Shown: positions 1-5,837 of the stretch, one piece after another | Numbering within the stretch: position 1 is the first letter of the stretch | How the letters are laid out: each line of letters starts with the position of its first letter | Assembly (NCBI GenBank): GCA_902476475.1 | Contig: CABSDO010000083.1 | Span: forward strand, 1 to 8,832 | Length of the DNA stretch: 8,832 nt | Reading direction: 5' to 3' | Origin: an uncultured Collinsella sp. | Lineage (GTDB): Bacteria; Actinomycetota; Coriobacteriia; Coriobacteriales; Coriobacteriaceae | Program-made: the position numbers and the translations under genes | The notes under the pieces: generated by a model | Told to the model about the DNA's origin: nothing | Databases searched by the model: none | What the model saw: only the letters and a program-made list of their open reading frames with translations

Positions 1-1546
1 CGCACAAAATGGAAGAGATACTGCGGGTGATGCCCTCGGTGGTGCCGGTGACCTTAAAGTCCATGTCGCCCAGGAAGTCCTCGAGACCCTGGATGTCGGA
101 CAGTACCACGGTCTTGCCCTCCTCCTGGATCAGGCCCATGGCGATACCGGAGACCGGGCGCTTAATGGGCACGCCGCCGTCCATAAGGGCGAGCGTGGAG
201 CCGCAGGTCGAAGCCATCGAAGAGGAGCCGTTGGACTCCATGACCTCGGAGACGACGCGGATGGCGTAGGGGAACTCGTTCTCGTCGGGAAGCACCGGAA
301 GCAGAGCGCGCTCGGCCAGATTGCCATGGCCGATCTCGCGGCGCTTGGGGCTGCCCATGCGGCCGGTCTCGCCGGTGCAGAAAGGCGGGAAGTTGTAGTG
401 GTGCATGTAGCGCTTGCCCTCGGTGGGCTCGATGGTATCCAGACGCTGGCCCTCGTTGAGCATGCCGAGCGAAAGAACCGAGAGCACCTGGGTCTGGCCA
501 CGCTGGAACAAACCGGAGCCGTGAACGAGCGGCAGGTAGTTGTCCTTCACCATGATGGGACGGATCTCGTCGGCGGCACGGCCGTCGACGCGCTCGCCGG
601 TCTCAACGACCATGGTGCGCATGGCCTTCTTCTCGAGCTTCTTGAGCGCCACGGGGATCTCGCGCTCCCAAGCGGCCTGCTCCTCCTCGGTGAACTCGGC
701 GCGGATGGACTCCTTCAGAGCCTCGACCTTACCGATACGGGAGAGCTTGTCGGCGTCGCGAAGGGCGGCTGCCATCTCGTCGTAGTGGGCGAAGATGCGC
801 TCCTGGACCTCCTCGACGGGCTGGTCGAGCGGGTACTCCTTCTTGACGATGGGGCCGTTAACCTGCTCCCACTCGGCGACGAACTCGTCCTGAGCCTGGC
901 AGAAAGCGGCAAGGGCCTCCTGGCCAAACTTCATGGCGGCGAGCATGTCGTCCTCGGAGATCTCCTCGGCGCCGGCCTCGACCATCGAGATAAAGTCGGC
1001 GGATCCGCCCAGCTCCAGGTCCAGATCCGAGTTCTCGCGCTCCTCGTAGGTGGGGTTGACGATAAACTCGCCTGTCTCCACGTTACGGCCGATGCGCACG
1101 CAGGCAAGCGGGCCCTCGAAGGGCACGCCGCCAAGCGTCATGGCCAGGGATGCACCCATGACGTTGATGACATCGAAGGGGTTGACCTGGTCGGCGACGA
1201 GCGAGGTGGCGACGATGTGCACCTCGTTGCGGAAGCCATCCGGGAAGCTCGGGCGAATCGGGCGATCGATCATGCGGGCCGTGAGCGTGGCCTTCTCGCT
1301 GGGACGGCCCTCACGCTTGAGGTAGCCACCCGGGATGCGGCCGGCTGCGTACATCTTCTCGTTGAAGTCGACGGTCAGCGGGAAGAAGTCGTAGTTCTTG
1401 CGCTCCTTGGAGACGACCACGGTGTCGAGCATCGTGGTGTCGCCCTGCTTGACCAGGCAGGCGCCGGTGGCCTGCTTGGCAAGCTCGCCCGACTCAAAGG
1501 TGTAGGTCTTGCCGTACAGCTCAAAGGTCTTGGATACGAGTGTCAT
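1..1546 (-). CDS. pnp: Polyribonucleotide nucleotidyltransferase (PNPase), 3' end outside window
   Basis: PNPase is a trimeric phosphorolytic 3'-5' exoribonuclease that degrades mRNA and takes part in RNA processing. 515 codons are visible from the ATG at 1546, which is preceded by AAAGGAG with a 4-nt spacer. The first RNase PH domain covers roughly residues 10-150 (PLTVDFNEKMYAAGRIPGG region, RMIDRPIRP at 91-99), followed by the helical linker. The second RNase PH domain begins near residue 315 and carries SNGSSSMASTCG (438-449), SDIQGLED with the probable catalytic aspartates D484 and D490, and GDMDFKV (493-499). The KH and S1 domains would lie beyond the window. The last eight codons after GIT (505-507) read RSISSILC, where the family normally has an LQMD-type segment; the mismatch begins at about position 25. 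The reading frame stays open. This could be a genuine disruption or an assembly edge. Identity is certain; intactness is unknown. Confidence 0.96.
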   Translation of the reverse strand, partial: MTLVSKTFELYGKTYTFESGELAKQATGACLVKQGDTTMLDTVVVSKERKNYDFFPLTVDFNEKMYAAGRIPGGYLKREGRPSEKATLTARMIDRPIRPSFPDGFRNEVHIVATSLVADQVNPFDVINVMGASLAMTLGGVPFEGPLACVRIGRNVETGEFIVNPTYEERENSDLDLELGGSADFISMVEAGAEEISEDDMLAAMKFGQEALAAFCQAQDEFVAEWEQVNGPIVKKEYPLDQPVEEVQERIFAHYDEMAAALRDADKLSRIGKVEALKESIRAEFTEEEQAAWEREIPVALKKLEKKAMRTMVVETGERVDGRAADEIRPIMVKDNYLPLVHGSGLFQRGQTQVLSVLSLGMLNEGQRLDTIEPTEGKRYMHHYNFPPFCTGETGRMGSPKRREIGHGNLAERALLPVLPDENEFPYAIRVVSEVMESNGSSSMASTCGSTLALMDGGVPIKRPVSGIAMGLIQEEGKTVVLSDIQGLEDFLGDMDFKVTGTTEGITRSISSILC

Positions 1547-1647
1547 TGTTCTCCTTTACCCCACAGGCCCCTTGCCTGCGGGCTTCTCATGTGACGCGGG
1601 CCCCCTGCCCCCGCCACGCTTCAGAGCGTGATTGTTCACGCCCTTAC
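1547..1647 (-). promoter_or_regulatory. Structured 5' leader of pnp
   Basis: The 101 nt between the rpsO terminator and the pnp ATG contain two clear hairpins. The proximal one (1560-1582) has a 9-bp stem, CCCGCAGGC pairing with GCCTGTGGG including one G-U pair, around a 5-nt AAGGG loop. It ends 2 nt before the AAAGGAG ribosome-binding site (1551-1557). The distal one (1615-1630) has a 6-bp stem and a 4-nt loop. A G-rich stretch capable of further pairing lies between them. In Escherichia coli the pnp leader is a hairpin cut by RNase III and used for autoregulation; a similar role here is inference from position only. I see no convincing sigma-70 promoter in this stretch, so pnp may depend on read-through from rpsO or on a weak promoter. 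Confidence 0.5.
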
Positions 1648-1681
1648 ACAAAAAGAGCGCCCCGCTGCGCAGGACGCTCTT
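1648..1681 (-). terminator. Intrinsic terminator after rpsO
   Basis: On the minus strand, 14 nt after the rpsO stop, AAGAGCGTCC pairs with GGGCGCTCTT-type sequence to make a stem of about 10 bp with one G-U pair and a loop of about 8-9 nt, followed directly by TTTTT. This is a textbook rho-independent terminator. Lying between rpsO and pnp, it may be partial, allowing some read-through into pnp as is known for the E. coli rpsO-pnp pair. Confidence 0.88.
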
Positions 1682-1695
1682 AGCATGTACAAATC

Positions 1696-1974
1696 CTACT
1701 GGATGTTGTCGCGGATGCCCAGAGCCTTGATGAGCTCACGGTACTCGACGATGTCGTTCTTCTTGATGTAGGAGAGAAGACGACGACGACGGCCGACGAG
1801 CATGAGCAGGCCACGACGGGTGTGGAAGTCCTTCTGGTGGGACTTCATGTGCTCGGTCAGCTCCTTGATGCGCTCGGACAGGATGGCGACCTGAACCTTG
1901 GGGTTGCCGGTGTCGACCGGGGTGTTACCGAACTGGGCAGTCAGCTCAGCCTTGCGCTCTTTGGAAACAGTCAT
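1696..1974 (-). CDS. rpsO: 30S ribosomal protein S15
   Basis: S15 is a primary 16S rRNA-binding protein of the 30S subunit; it binds the central domain and forms an intersubunit bridge. The 92-residue product is close to the usual 89. It shows the family hallmarks: VDTGNPKVQVAILSERI in the first helices, LTEHMKSHQKDFHTRRGLL in the middle, and VGRRRRLLSYIKKND towards the C-terminus, the basic rRNA-contacting face. The ATG at 1974 is chosen because it follows AAAGGTG with a 5-nt spacer; a longer upstream reading is possible but would be unlike any S15. The stop is TAG. The gene is followed by a strong intrinsic terminator and then pnp, a common rpsO-pnp pairing. Its leader contains competing hairpins that could bind S15, as described separately. 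Confidence 0.98.
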   Translation of the reverse strand: MTVSKERKAELTAQFGNTPVDTGNPKVQVAILSERIKELTEHMKSHQKDFHTRRGLLMLVGRRRRLLSYIKKNDIVEYRELIKALGIRDNIQ

Positions 1975-2072
1975 TGTTTCACCTTTCGTTTTACGTCGCC
2001 CACGGGCGACTCGATTCGCCTCGGACTGGGAAGCCGCCGGTGGAGCGAGCAACCAAGGTCGAGGTACCAACA
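1975..2072 (-). promoter_or_regulatory. rpsO leader with mutually exclusive hairpins (candidate S15 autoregulatory element)
   Basis: Reading the minus strand, GGCGA-ATCGAG-TCGCC (2020-2005) can form a 5-bp hairpin, while the next hairpin GTCGCC-CGTG-GGCGAC (2010-1995) uses the same central TCGCC strand for a perfect 6-bp stem with a 4-nt loop. The two cannot form together. The second stem ends 8 nt before the AAAGGTG ribosome-binding site (1980-1986). S15 is known to repress its own translation in several bacterial groups through unrelated leader structures, often with alternative pairings, so an autoregulatory function is reasonable. It is an inference; I do not recognise this as a known family. 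Confidence 0.4.
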
Positions 2073-2079
2073 GGCCGAT

Positions 2080-2088
2080 ATGTTACCA
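2080..2088 (-). promoter_or_regulatory. Possible extended -10 promoter for rpsO
   Basis: The minus strand reads TGGTAACAT, an extended -10 (TG-n) followed by TAACAT, 4/6 to the sigma-70 -10 consensus. At the right distance upstream there is only GCGCAG, which does not resemble a -35. If used, transcription would begin near 2073 and give a leader of about 100 nt that includes both hairpins. No terminator separates recO from rpsO, so read-through from the upstream operon is also likely. Confidence 0.3.
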
Positions 2089-2112
2089 CAAGCAGCCCGC
2101 GCCTGCGCATCA

Positions 2113-2862
2113 TCACCGACCCAACATGAATTCCATCGCACGGAGGCGCTGGTCGGTATGCGTCGCCGCCCACACATGCGAAAGCCCGAGTAAGAACGCC
2201 GCCGTATGCGGGTCGATTTTCTCGGCCATGAGCGCATCGAAGGTCATCGACATGAGGGCGCGCAGCCACGCGACCTCACCGGTCGACACCAGCTCGGCAC
2301 CCGGAACGCTCGACGCGCACGACCCGCACATGAGACCGCCCGCCTGGGGCGAAAAATACGACAGCATGGGGTCTCCGCACAGCACGCAGGCCGAAAAATC
2401 GGGTCGATAGCCAACGTGCGACAGCAGCTTAAAGACATATGCCGCCACAAGTAGGTCCATATGAGCCGTGTCGAGCCCGCTGCCCACCAGGGCAAGAGCT
2501 CGCTGCGTTATGGCAAAGGTAAACGGGTCCTCGGCGTCCTCGAACGAGCACACGCGCGCGACCTCGGCGATCGCGCTTGCGGCGCAGGTCGTCTCGTAAT
2601 CGGGCGCAGCGCCGAGCGGCGCCTCCATAAGCTCGGCCTGGGAAACCACGTCGAGTGACCGTCCATGTGCAAGCAGCATATCGACCGTACAGAACAGCTC
2701 GCAGCGCGCAGCCAGGCGTCCGCCGGGTTTGCGGGCGCCCTTTGCCACGGCGCGAACCTGCCGCCCCCGCTCGTCAAGCATCGTCAAGATCAGGTCGGTC
2801 TCTTTGAGCTTAGTCTTATCGAGCACGAGCACTTTCGTGCGATATGTCCGGGAGCCTGCCAT
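2113..2862 (-). CDS. recO: DNA repair protein RecO
   Basis: RecO is a recombination mediator that, with RecR and sometimes RecF, loads RecA on SSB-coated single-stranded DNA. The 249-residue length is normal. The N-terminal OB fold is seen in TKVLVLDKTKLKETDLILTMLDERG (about 9-33) and VRAVAKGARKPGGRL (36-50). The helical C-terminal part holds a four-cysteine zinc site: C159 and C162 (CVLC) and C179 and C182 (CGSC). The ATG at 2862 lies 15 nt after the era stop. The best ribosome-binding site, AAGGA (2875-2879), overlaps that stop codon and leaves a rather long 12-nt spacer, so translation is probably coupled to era. The stop is TGA, with no terminator after it. The era-recO pairing is widespread in Gram-positive bacteria. 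Confidence 0.96.
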   Translation of the reverse strand: MAGSRTYRTKVLVLDKTKLKETDLILTMLDERGRQVRAVAKGARKPGGRLAARCELFCTVDMLLAHGRSLDVVSQAELMEAPLGAAPDYETTCAASAIAEVARVCSFEDAEDPFTFAITQRALALVGSGLDTAHMDLLVAAYVFKLLSHVGYRPDFSACVLCGDPMLSYFSPQAGGLMCGSCASSVPGAELVSTGEVAWLRALMSMTFDALMAEKIDPHTAAFLLGLSHVWAATHTDQRLRAMEFMLGR

Positions 2863-2877
2863 GCGCGCCGCGCGTCC

Positions 2878-3945
2878 TTAGTCCTCGGCGTTGTAGCCAA
2901 AGCGGCGAATCTGGGCCTCGTCGTCACGCCAGCCGGCCTTGACCTTCACGTCCAGCTCCAAAAAGACCTGCGTGCCAAAGATGCGCTCAAGATCGCGACG
3001 GGCGTCGATACCGATATGCTTGATCATCTCGCCGCCCTTGCCGATGATGATGCCCTTTTGGCCCTCGCGCTCGACGTAAATGGTGGCGTGCACGCGAAGC
3101 ACCTTCTTGGTCTGCTCGAGCGCATCGCAGATCACGCCAACGGAGTGCGGGATCTCATCACGGGTGCGGCGCAAGACCTTCTCGCGCACAAACTCGGCAA
3201 CGAGCGTCTCGTCGGAAGCGTCGGTACCCATGTCCTCGGGGAACCAACGCGGACCCTCAGGCAAAAAGTGCGCAACGGTCTCGATAAATGCATCGACGTT
3301 GAAGTTCTTGACCGACGACGTCACGATCTCGTCGTCATATTCCATGAGTTCGTGGGCTGCCTTAAGCTGCTCCATGACCTGTGTGGGGTCGGCCTCATCG
3401 GCCTTGGTGAGCACCAGGACCTTCTTGCAACGAGCGCATCTGACGCGCTCGGCAACCCAGGCGTCTCCCCTGCCGATCGGTTTGGTGGCATCAATCAAAA
3501 ACGCGACAACATCGACATCGTTCAGCTCGAACAACGCGCTCTTGTTGAGCTCGGATCCCAAGCCGTCCTTGGGCTTATGAATACCAGGGGTATCGACAAA
3601 GACCAGCTGGTAGCCGGGGCGGTTGACGACGGCGCGCATGCGGCGGCGGGTCGTCTGGGCCACCGGCGAGGTGATGGCGACCTTTTTGCCATAGCAGGCA
3701 TTAAGCAGCGTAGACTTGCCAGCGTTGGGACGACCGACCAGGGCCACAAAGCCGCTGCGGAAACCGGGCTCCACGTCACCAAAGCCCGCGAGGTTGTCGT
3801 CCTCGTCGCACAGGGCGTCGAGTTCCTCGTCGCTCATACCCTCAAACGGGTCGAACTCCTCGACATCCTCGAGCTCCTCGGTATCCACCGCGTCCAGGGA
3901 CTCGTCGTCCAAAATCTCATCGGTAGGCTGCATATTGTCGGACAT
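2878..3945 (-). CDS. era: GTPase Era with acidic N-terminal extension
   Basis: Era is a GTPase that binds the 3' end of 16S rRNA and acts in 30S assembly. The 355-residue product shows G1 GRPNAGKST (71-79), the TTRRR segment of switch I (98-102), G3 DTPG (118-121), G4 TKAD (180-183; the family often has NKxD) and a G5-like TSS (209-211). A C-terminal KH domain has IIGKGGEMIKHIG (300-312). Era is usually about 300 residues; the surplus is a leading segment of about 60 residues with 26 Asp/Glu and no Lys, Arg or His. The ATG at 3945 is supported by AAAGGGA with a 5-nt spacer, directly after the dgkA stop. An internal Met at residue 37 would remove most of the extension but lacks that support. 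A CxxC pair (C170, C173) in the G domain is unusual. Confidence 0.97.
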   Translation of the reverse strand: MSDNMQPTDEILDDESLDAVDTEELEDVEEFDPFEGMSDEELDALCDEDDNLAGFGDVEPGFRSGFVALVGRPNAGKSTLLNACYGKKVAITSPVAQTTRRRMRAVVNRPGYQLVFVDTPGIHKPKDGLGSELNKSALFELNDVDVVAFLIDATKPIGRGDAWVAERVRCARCKKVLVLTKADEADPTQVMEQLKAAHELMEYDDEIVTSSVKNFNVDAFIETVAHFLPEGPRWFPEDMGTDASDETLVAEFVREKVLRRTRDEIPHSVGVICDALEQTKKVLRVHATIYVEREGQKGIIIGKGGEMIKHIGIDARRDLERIFGTQVFLELDVKVKAGWRDDEAQIRRFGYNAED

Positions 3946-3957
3946 GGGAATCCCTTT

Positions 3958-4335
3958 CTAAATAAAGTCGAGCGCGTGGGCAAATACCAGTACGCCCACA
4001 ATCGCGGCGGTGATGGAAAGAACGTATACGGAGGCGGCGGCGATGTCCTTCGCACGCTTGGCCAGCGGATGGAGCTCCTGGGTCGCTAGGTCGACGATAG
4101 CCTCCATAGCGGTGTTGCACAGCTCGCCGTGAATCACCAGGCCACAACAGATGATAATCGTGGCCCACTCGGCAATGTCGAGCCCCACGATACAGCCGGC
4201 AATGACAGTGCACACCCCCGCCACGAGCATGACCTTAATGTTGCGCTCGGTCTTGACGGCGGTGACGAAGCCCTCCATGGCGTAGGAAAACGACTTTAAG
4301 AAGGACGGATGGTCCTTGTTCGATCCGGGAATCAT
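3958..4335 (-). CDS. dgkA: Undecaprenol kinase / diacylglycerol kinase (DgkA family)
   Basis: This small integral membrane kinase phosphorylates a lipid alcohol with ATP. In Gram-positive bacteria the family member near era mainly phosphorylates undecaprenol, feeding lipid carrier into cell-wall synthesis; the E. coli enzyme uses diacylglycerol. The 125 residues carry the family signature E71-L-C-N74-T-A-M-E78-A-I-V-D82, matching the catalytic and metal-binding motif, with the amphipathic ERNIK segment (30-34) before the first membrane helix and AKRAKDIAAASV (92-103) before the last. Three hydrophobic helices are seen at about 35-52, 56-74 and 101-120. The ATG at 4335 follows AGGAG with a 6-nt spacer, and that site overlaps the ybeY TAG stop. 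The cytidine deaminase gene often found between dgkA and era is absent here. Substrate preference is inferred. Confidence 0.93.
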   Translation of the reverse strand: MIPGSNKDHPSFLKSFSYAMEGFVTAVKTERNIKVMLVAGVCTVIAGCIVGLDIAEWATIIICCGLVIHGELCNTAMEAIVDLATQELHPLAKRAKDIAAASVYVLSITAAIVGVLVFAHALDFI

Positions 4336-4344
4336 AGACGGCTC

Positions 4345-4854
4345 CTAGTCGTGGGCGTGGTTGGTGATGGGGCCGACGTGGACTAGCTTAGGGTCCTCGC
4401 CGCGCTCGAGCGCCAGATCGCGCAGGATGGCGTCCTCGCGGGCCTCCATGACCTCGGCCTCGTCATCCTCGATGTGGTCATAGCCCAGCAGGTGCAGCAT
4501 GCCGTGAACGAGCATCAGACGGCACTCGTCAGCGGGGCTATTGCCAAAACCGGGGGCCTGACGGGCAATAACCTGCGGGGCCAAGATAATATCGCCGAGC
4601 TCGAGCGTCTCATCGGCGGGAATGTCATCGTCAAAGGCCGAATCGCACTCAAACGAGAGTACATCGGTGGTGCGATCGATACCGCGCCACTCGTGGTTGA
4701 GCTCGTGCATCTCGTCCTCGTCGACATACGAAAGGGAAATCTCGACTTCACGTTCAACGCCCTCGGCGGCAAGCACAACCTCGCAGATGTGCTCCACCTC
4801 CTGCGCATCGAGCAGCGTATCGAGTTCGGCATCGTTGCTGATCAATACACTCAA
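4345..4854 (-). CDS. ybeY: Endoribonuclease YbeY (16S rRNA maturation)
   Basis: YbeY is a zinc-dependent endoribonuclease involved in 16S rRNA 3'-end maturation and ribosome quality control. The 169-residue product has the complete metal site H117-G-M-L-H121-L-L-G-Y-D-H127 and the conserved stretch RGIDRTTDVLSFE (57-69). It is a little longer than the usual 150-160 residues, through a C-terminal tail after about residue 150. The start is TTG at 4854: AAAGGAG (4860-4866) lies 5 nt upstream, and the TTG shares bases with the phoH TGA stop (TTGA), giving a 4-nt overlap and likely translational coupling. A second TTG three codons in is possible but less well spaced. Its neighbours era, rpsO and pnp also act on 16S rRNA or RNA turnover. 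Confidence 0.96.
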   Translation of the reverse strand: MSVLISNDAELDTLLDAQEVEHICEVVLAAEGVEREVEISLSYVDEDEMHELNHEWRGIDRTTDVLSFECDSAFDDDIPADETLELGDIILAPQVIARQAPGFGNSPADECRLMLVHGMLHLLGYDHIEDDEAEVMEAREDAILRDLALERGEDPKLVHVGPITNHAHD

Positions 4855-5837
4855 CGGGACTCCTTTCGGTCACGTACGCGTTTCTCGCGCACATCATCAT
4901 AAGTGTCGTATGCCTCGACGATACGTCCCACCAAGGCATGGCGCACCACGTCGGCGCGCTCGAGGTGCGAAAATGCGACATCGTCGACACGGCCCAAAAT
5001 CTGCTCAACGTCGGCAAGACCGCCACGACGACCCACCAGGTCGCGCTGGCTCAGGTCCCCGGTGATCACGAACTTGGAGTTAAAGCCCAGGCGTGTCAGG
5101 AACATCTTCATCTGCTCGGGCGTGGTATTTTGCGCCTCGTCGAGCACCACGAAAGCATCGCTCAGCGTGCGGCCGCGCATGTAGGCAAGCGGGGCGATCT
5201 CGATCACGCCGCGCTCCATAAGCTCATCGGTGCGCTCGCGATCCATCATGTCAAAAAGGGCGTCGTAGAGCGGACGCATGTAGGGATCGATCTTTTCCTC
5301 AAGGGTACCGGGCAAAAAGCCCAGATTCTCCCCCGCCTCGACAACCGGACGCGTCAAGATCAGACGGCCCACCTCGTGACGCTTGAGCGCGGCAACGGCG
5401 AGCGCCATGGCCAGATAGGTCTTACCGGTACCGGCAGGACCCAAGCCAAAGGTGATGGTATGCGAGCGAATGGCATCCACATAGCGCTTTTGCCCGAGCG
5501 TTTTGGGGCGAATGGCACGACCGCGATACGAAAGCAGCACGTCATCGCGAAGCGACGTAGCCTCGTGCTCACCGTCGCGCAGAACGGCCAGACAGCGCGA
5601 GACATCGTCGGCAGAAAGCGTGCGCCCGGCAGCAGCCTCACGAAAGGCATGTTCGAAAAAACGCGCCACGAGTTCGACCTCATCCGGGTCACCGCTCACG
5701 GCGATGCTATCGCCACGGGCGACCACATGGGCGCGAACCAAGTTCTCGAGTGCACGAAGGACGCCGTCGCCGGCGCCCAAAACGCGCGAGGGGTCGATAC
5801 CCTCGGGAACGGTAAGTCTAATCTTCGAGGCTTCCAT
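4851..5837 (-). CDS. phoH: PhoH family ATPase
   Basis: PhoH-like proteins are P-loop ATPases with a helicase-like core; their cellular role is poorly settled, though linkage to ybeY suggests RNA metabolism. The 328-residue product has an N-terminal small domain (about 1-100), then QKRYVDAIRSHTITFGLGPAGTGKT with Walker A GPAGTGKT (133-140), the LTRPVVEAGENLGFLPG segment (161-177), Walker B VVLDEAQN (230-237) and FVITGDLSQ (256-264). The open frame extends further upstream, but the ATG at 5837 is preferred: the protein then starts where the family does and AGGGAGG (5841-5847) sits 3 nt upstream. With this start the gene overlaps the end of mtaB by 20 nt. Its TGA stop overlaps the ybeY TTG start. 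It is a standard phoH-ybeY pair. Confidence 0.95.
   Translation of the reverse strand: MEASKIRLTVPEGIDPSRVLGAGDGVLRALENLVRAHVVARGDSIAVSGDPDEVELVARFFEHAFREAAAGRTLSADDVSRCLAVLRDGEHEATSLRDDVLLSYRGRAIRPKTLGQKRYVDAIRSHTITFGLGPAGTGKTYLAMALAVAALKRHEVGRLILTRPVVEAGENLGFLPGTLEEKIDPYMRPLYDALFDMMDRERTDELMERGVIEIAPLAYMRGRTLSDAFVVLDEAQNTTPEQMKMFLTRLGFNSKFVITGDLSQRDLVGRRGGLADVEQILGRVDDVAFSHLERADVVRHALVGRIVEAYDTYDDVREKRVRDRKESR

Noticed and set aside
1..10. GTGCG at the minus-strand end, resembling the 5' end of a group II intron, and a Cys as the last codon, which could suggest an intein start in pnp.
   Set aside because: In either case the residues before the insertion should still match PNPase, but the seven preceding codons already do not. 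Five bases are too few to call an intron.
1975..2070. A 32-residue upstream extension of rpsO.
   Set aside because: S15 proteins begin at the internal ATG (1974), which has a good ribosome-binding site; the extension is leader sequence containing hairpins.
2089..2112. A GC-rich stretch after the recO stop as a possible terminator.
   Set aside because: There is no stable stem followed by a T run on the minus strand, so read-through towards rpsO is likely.
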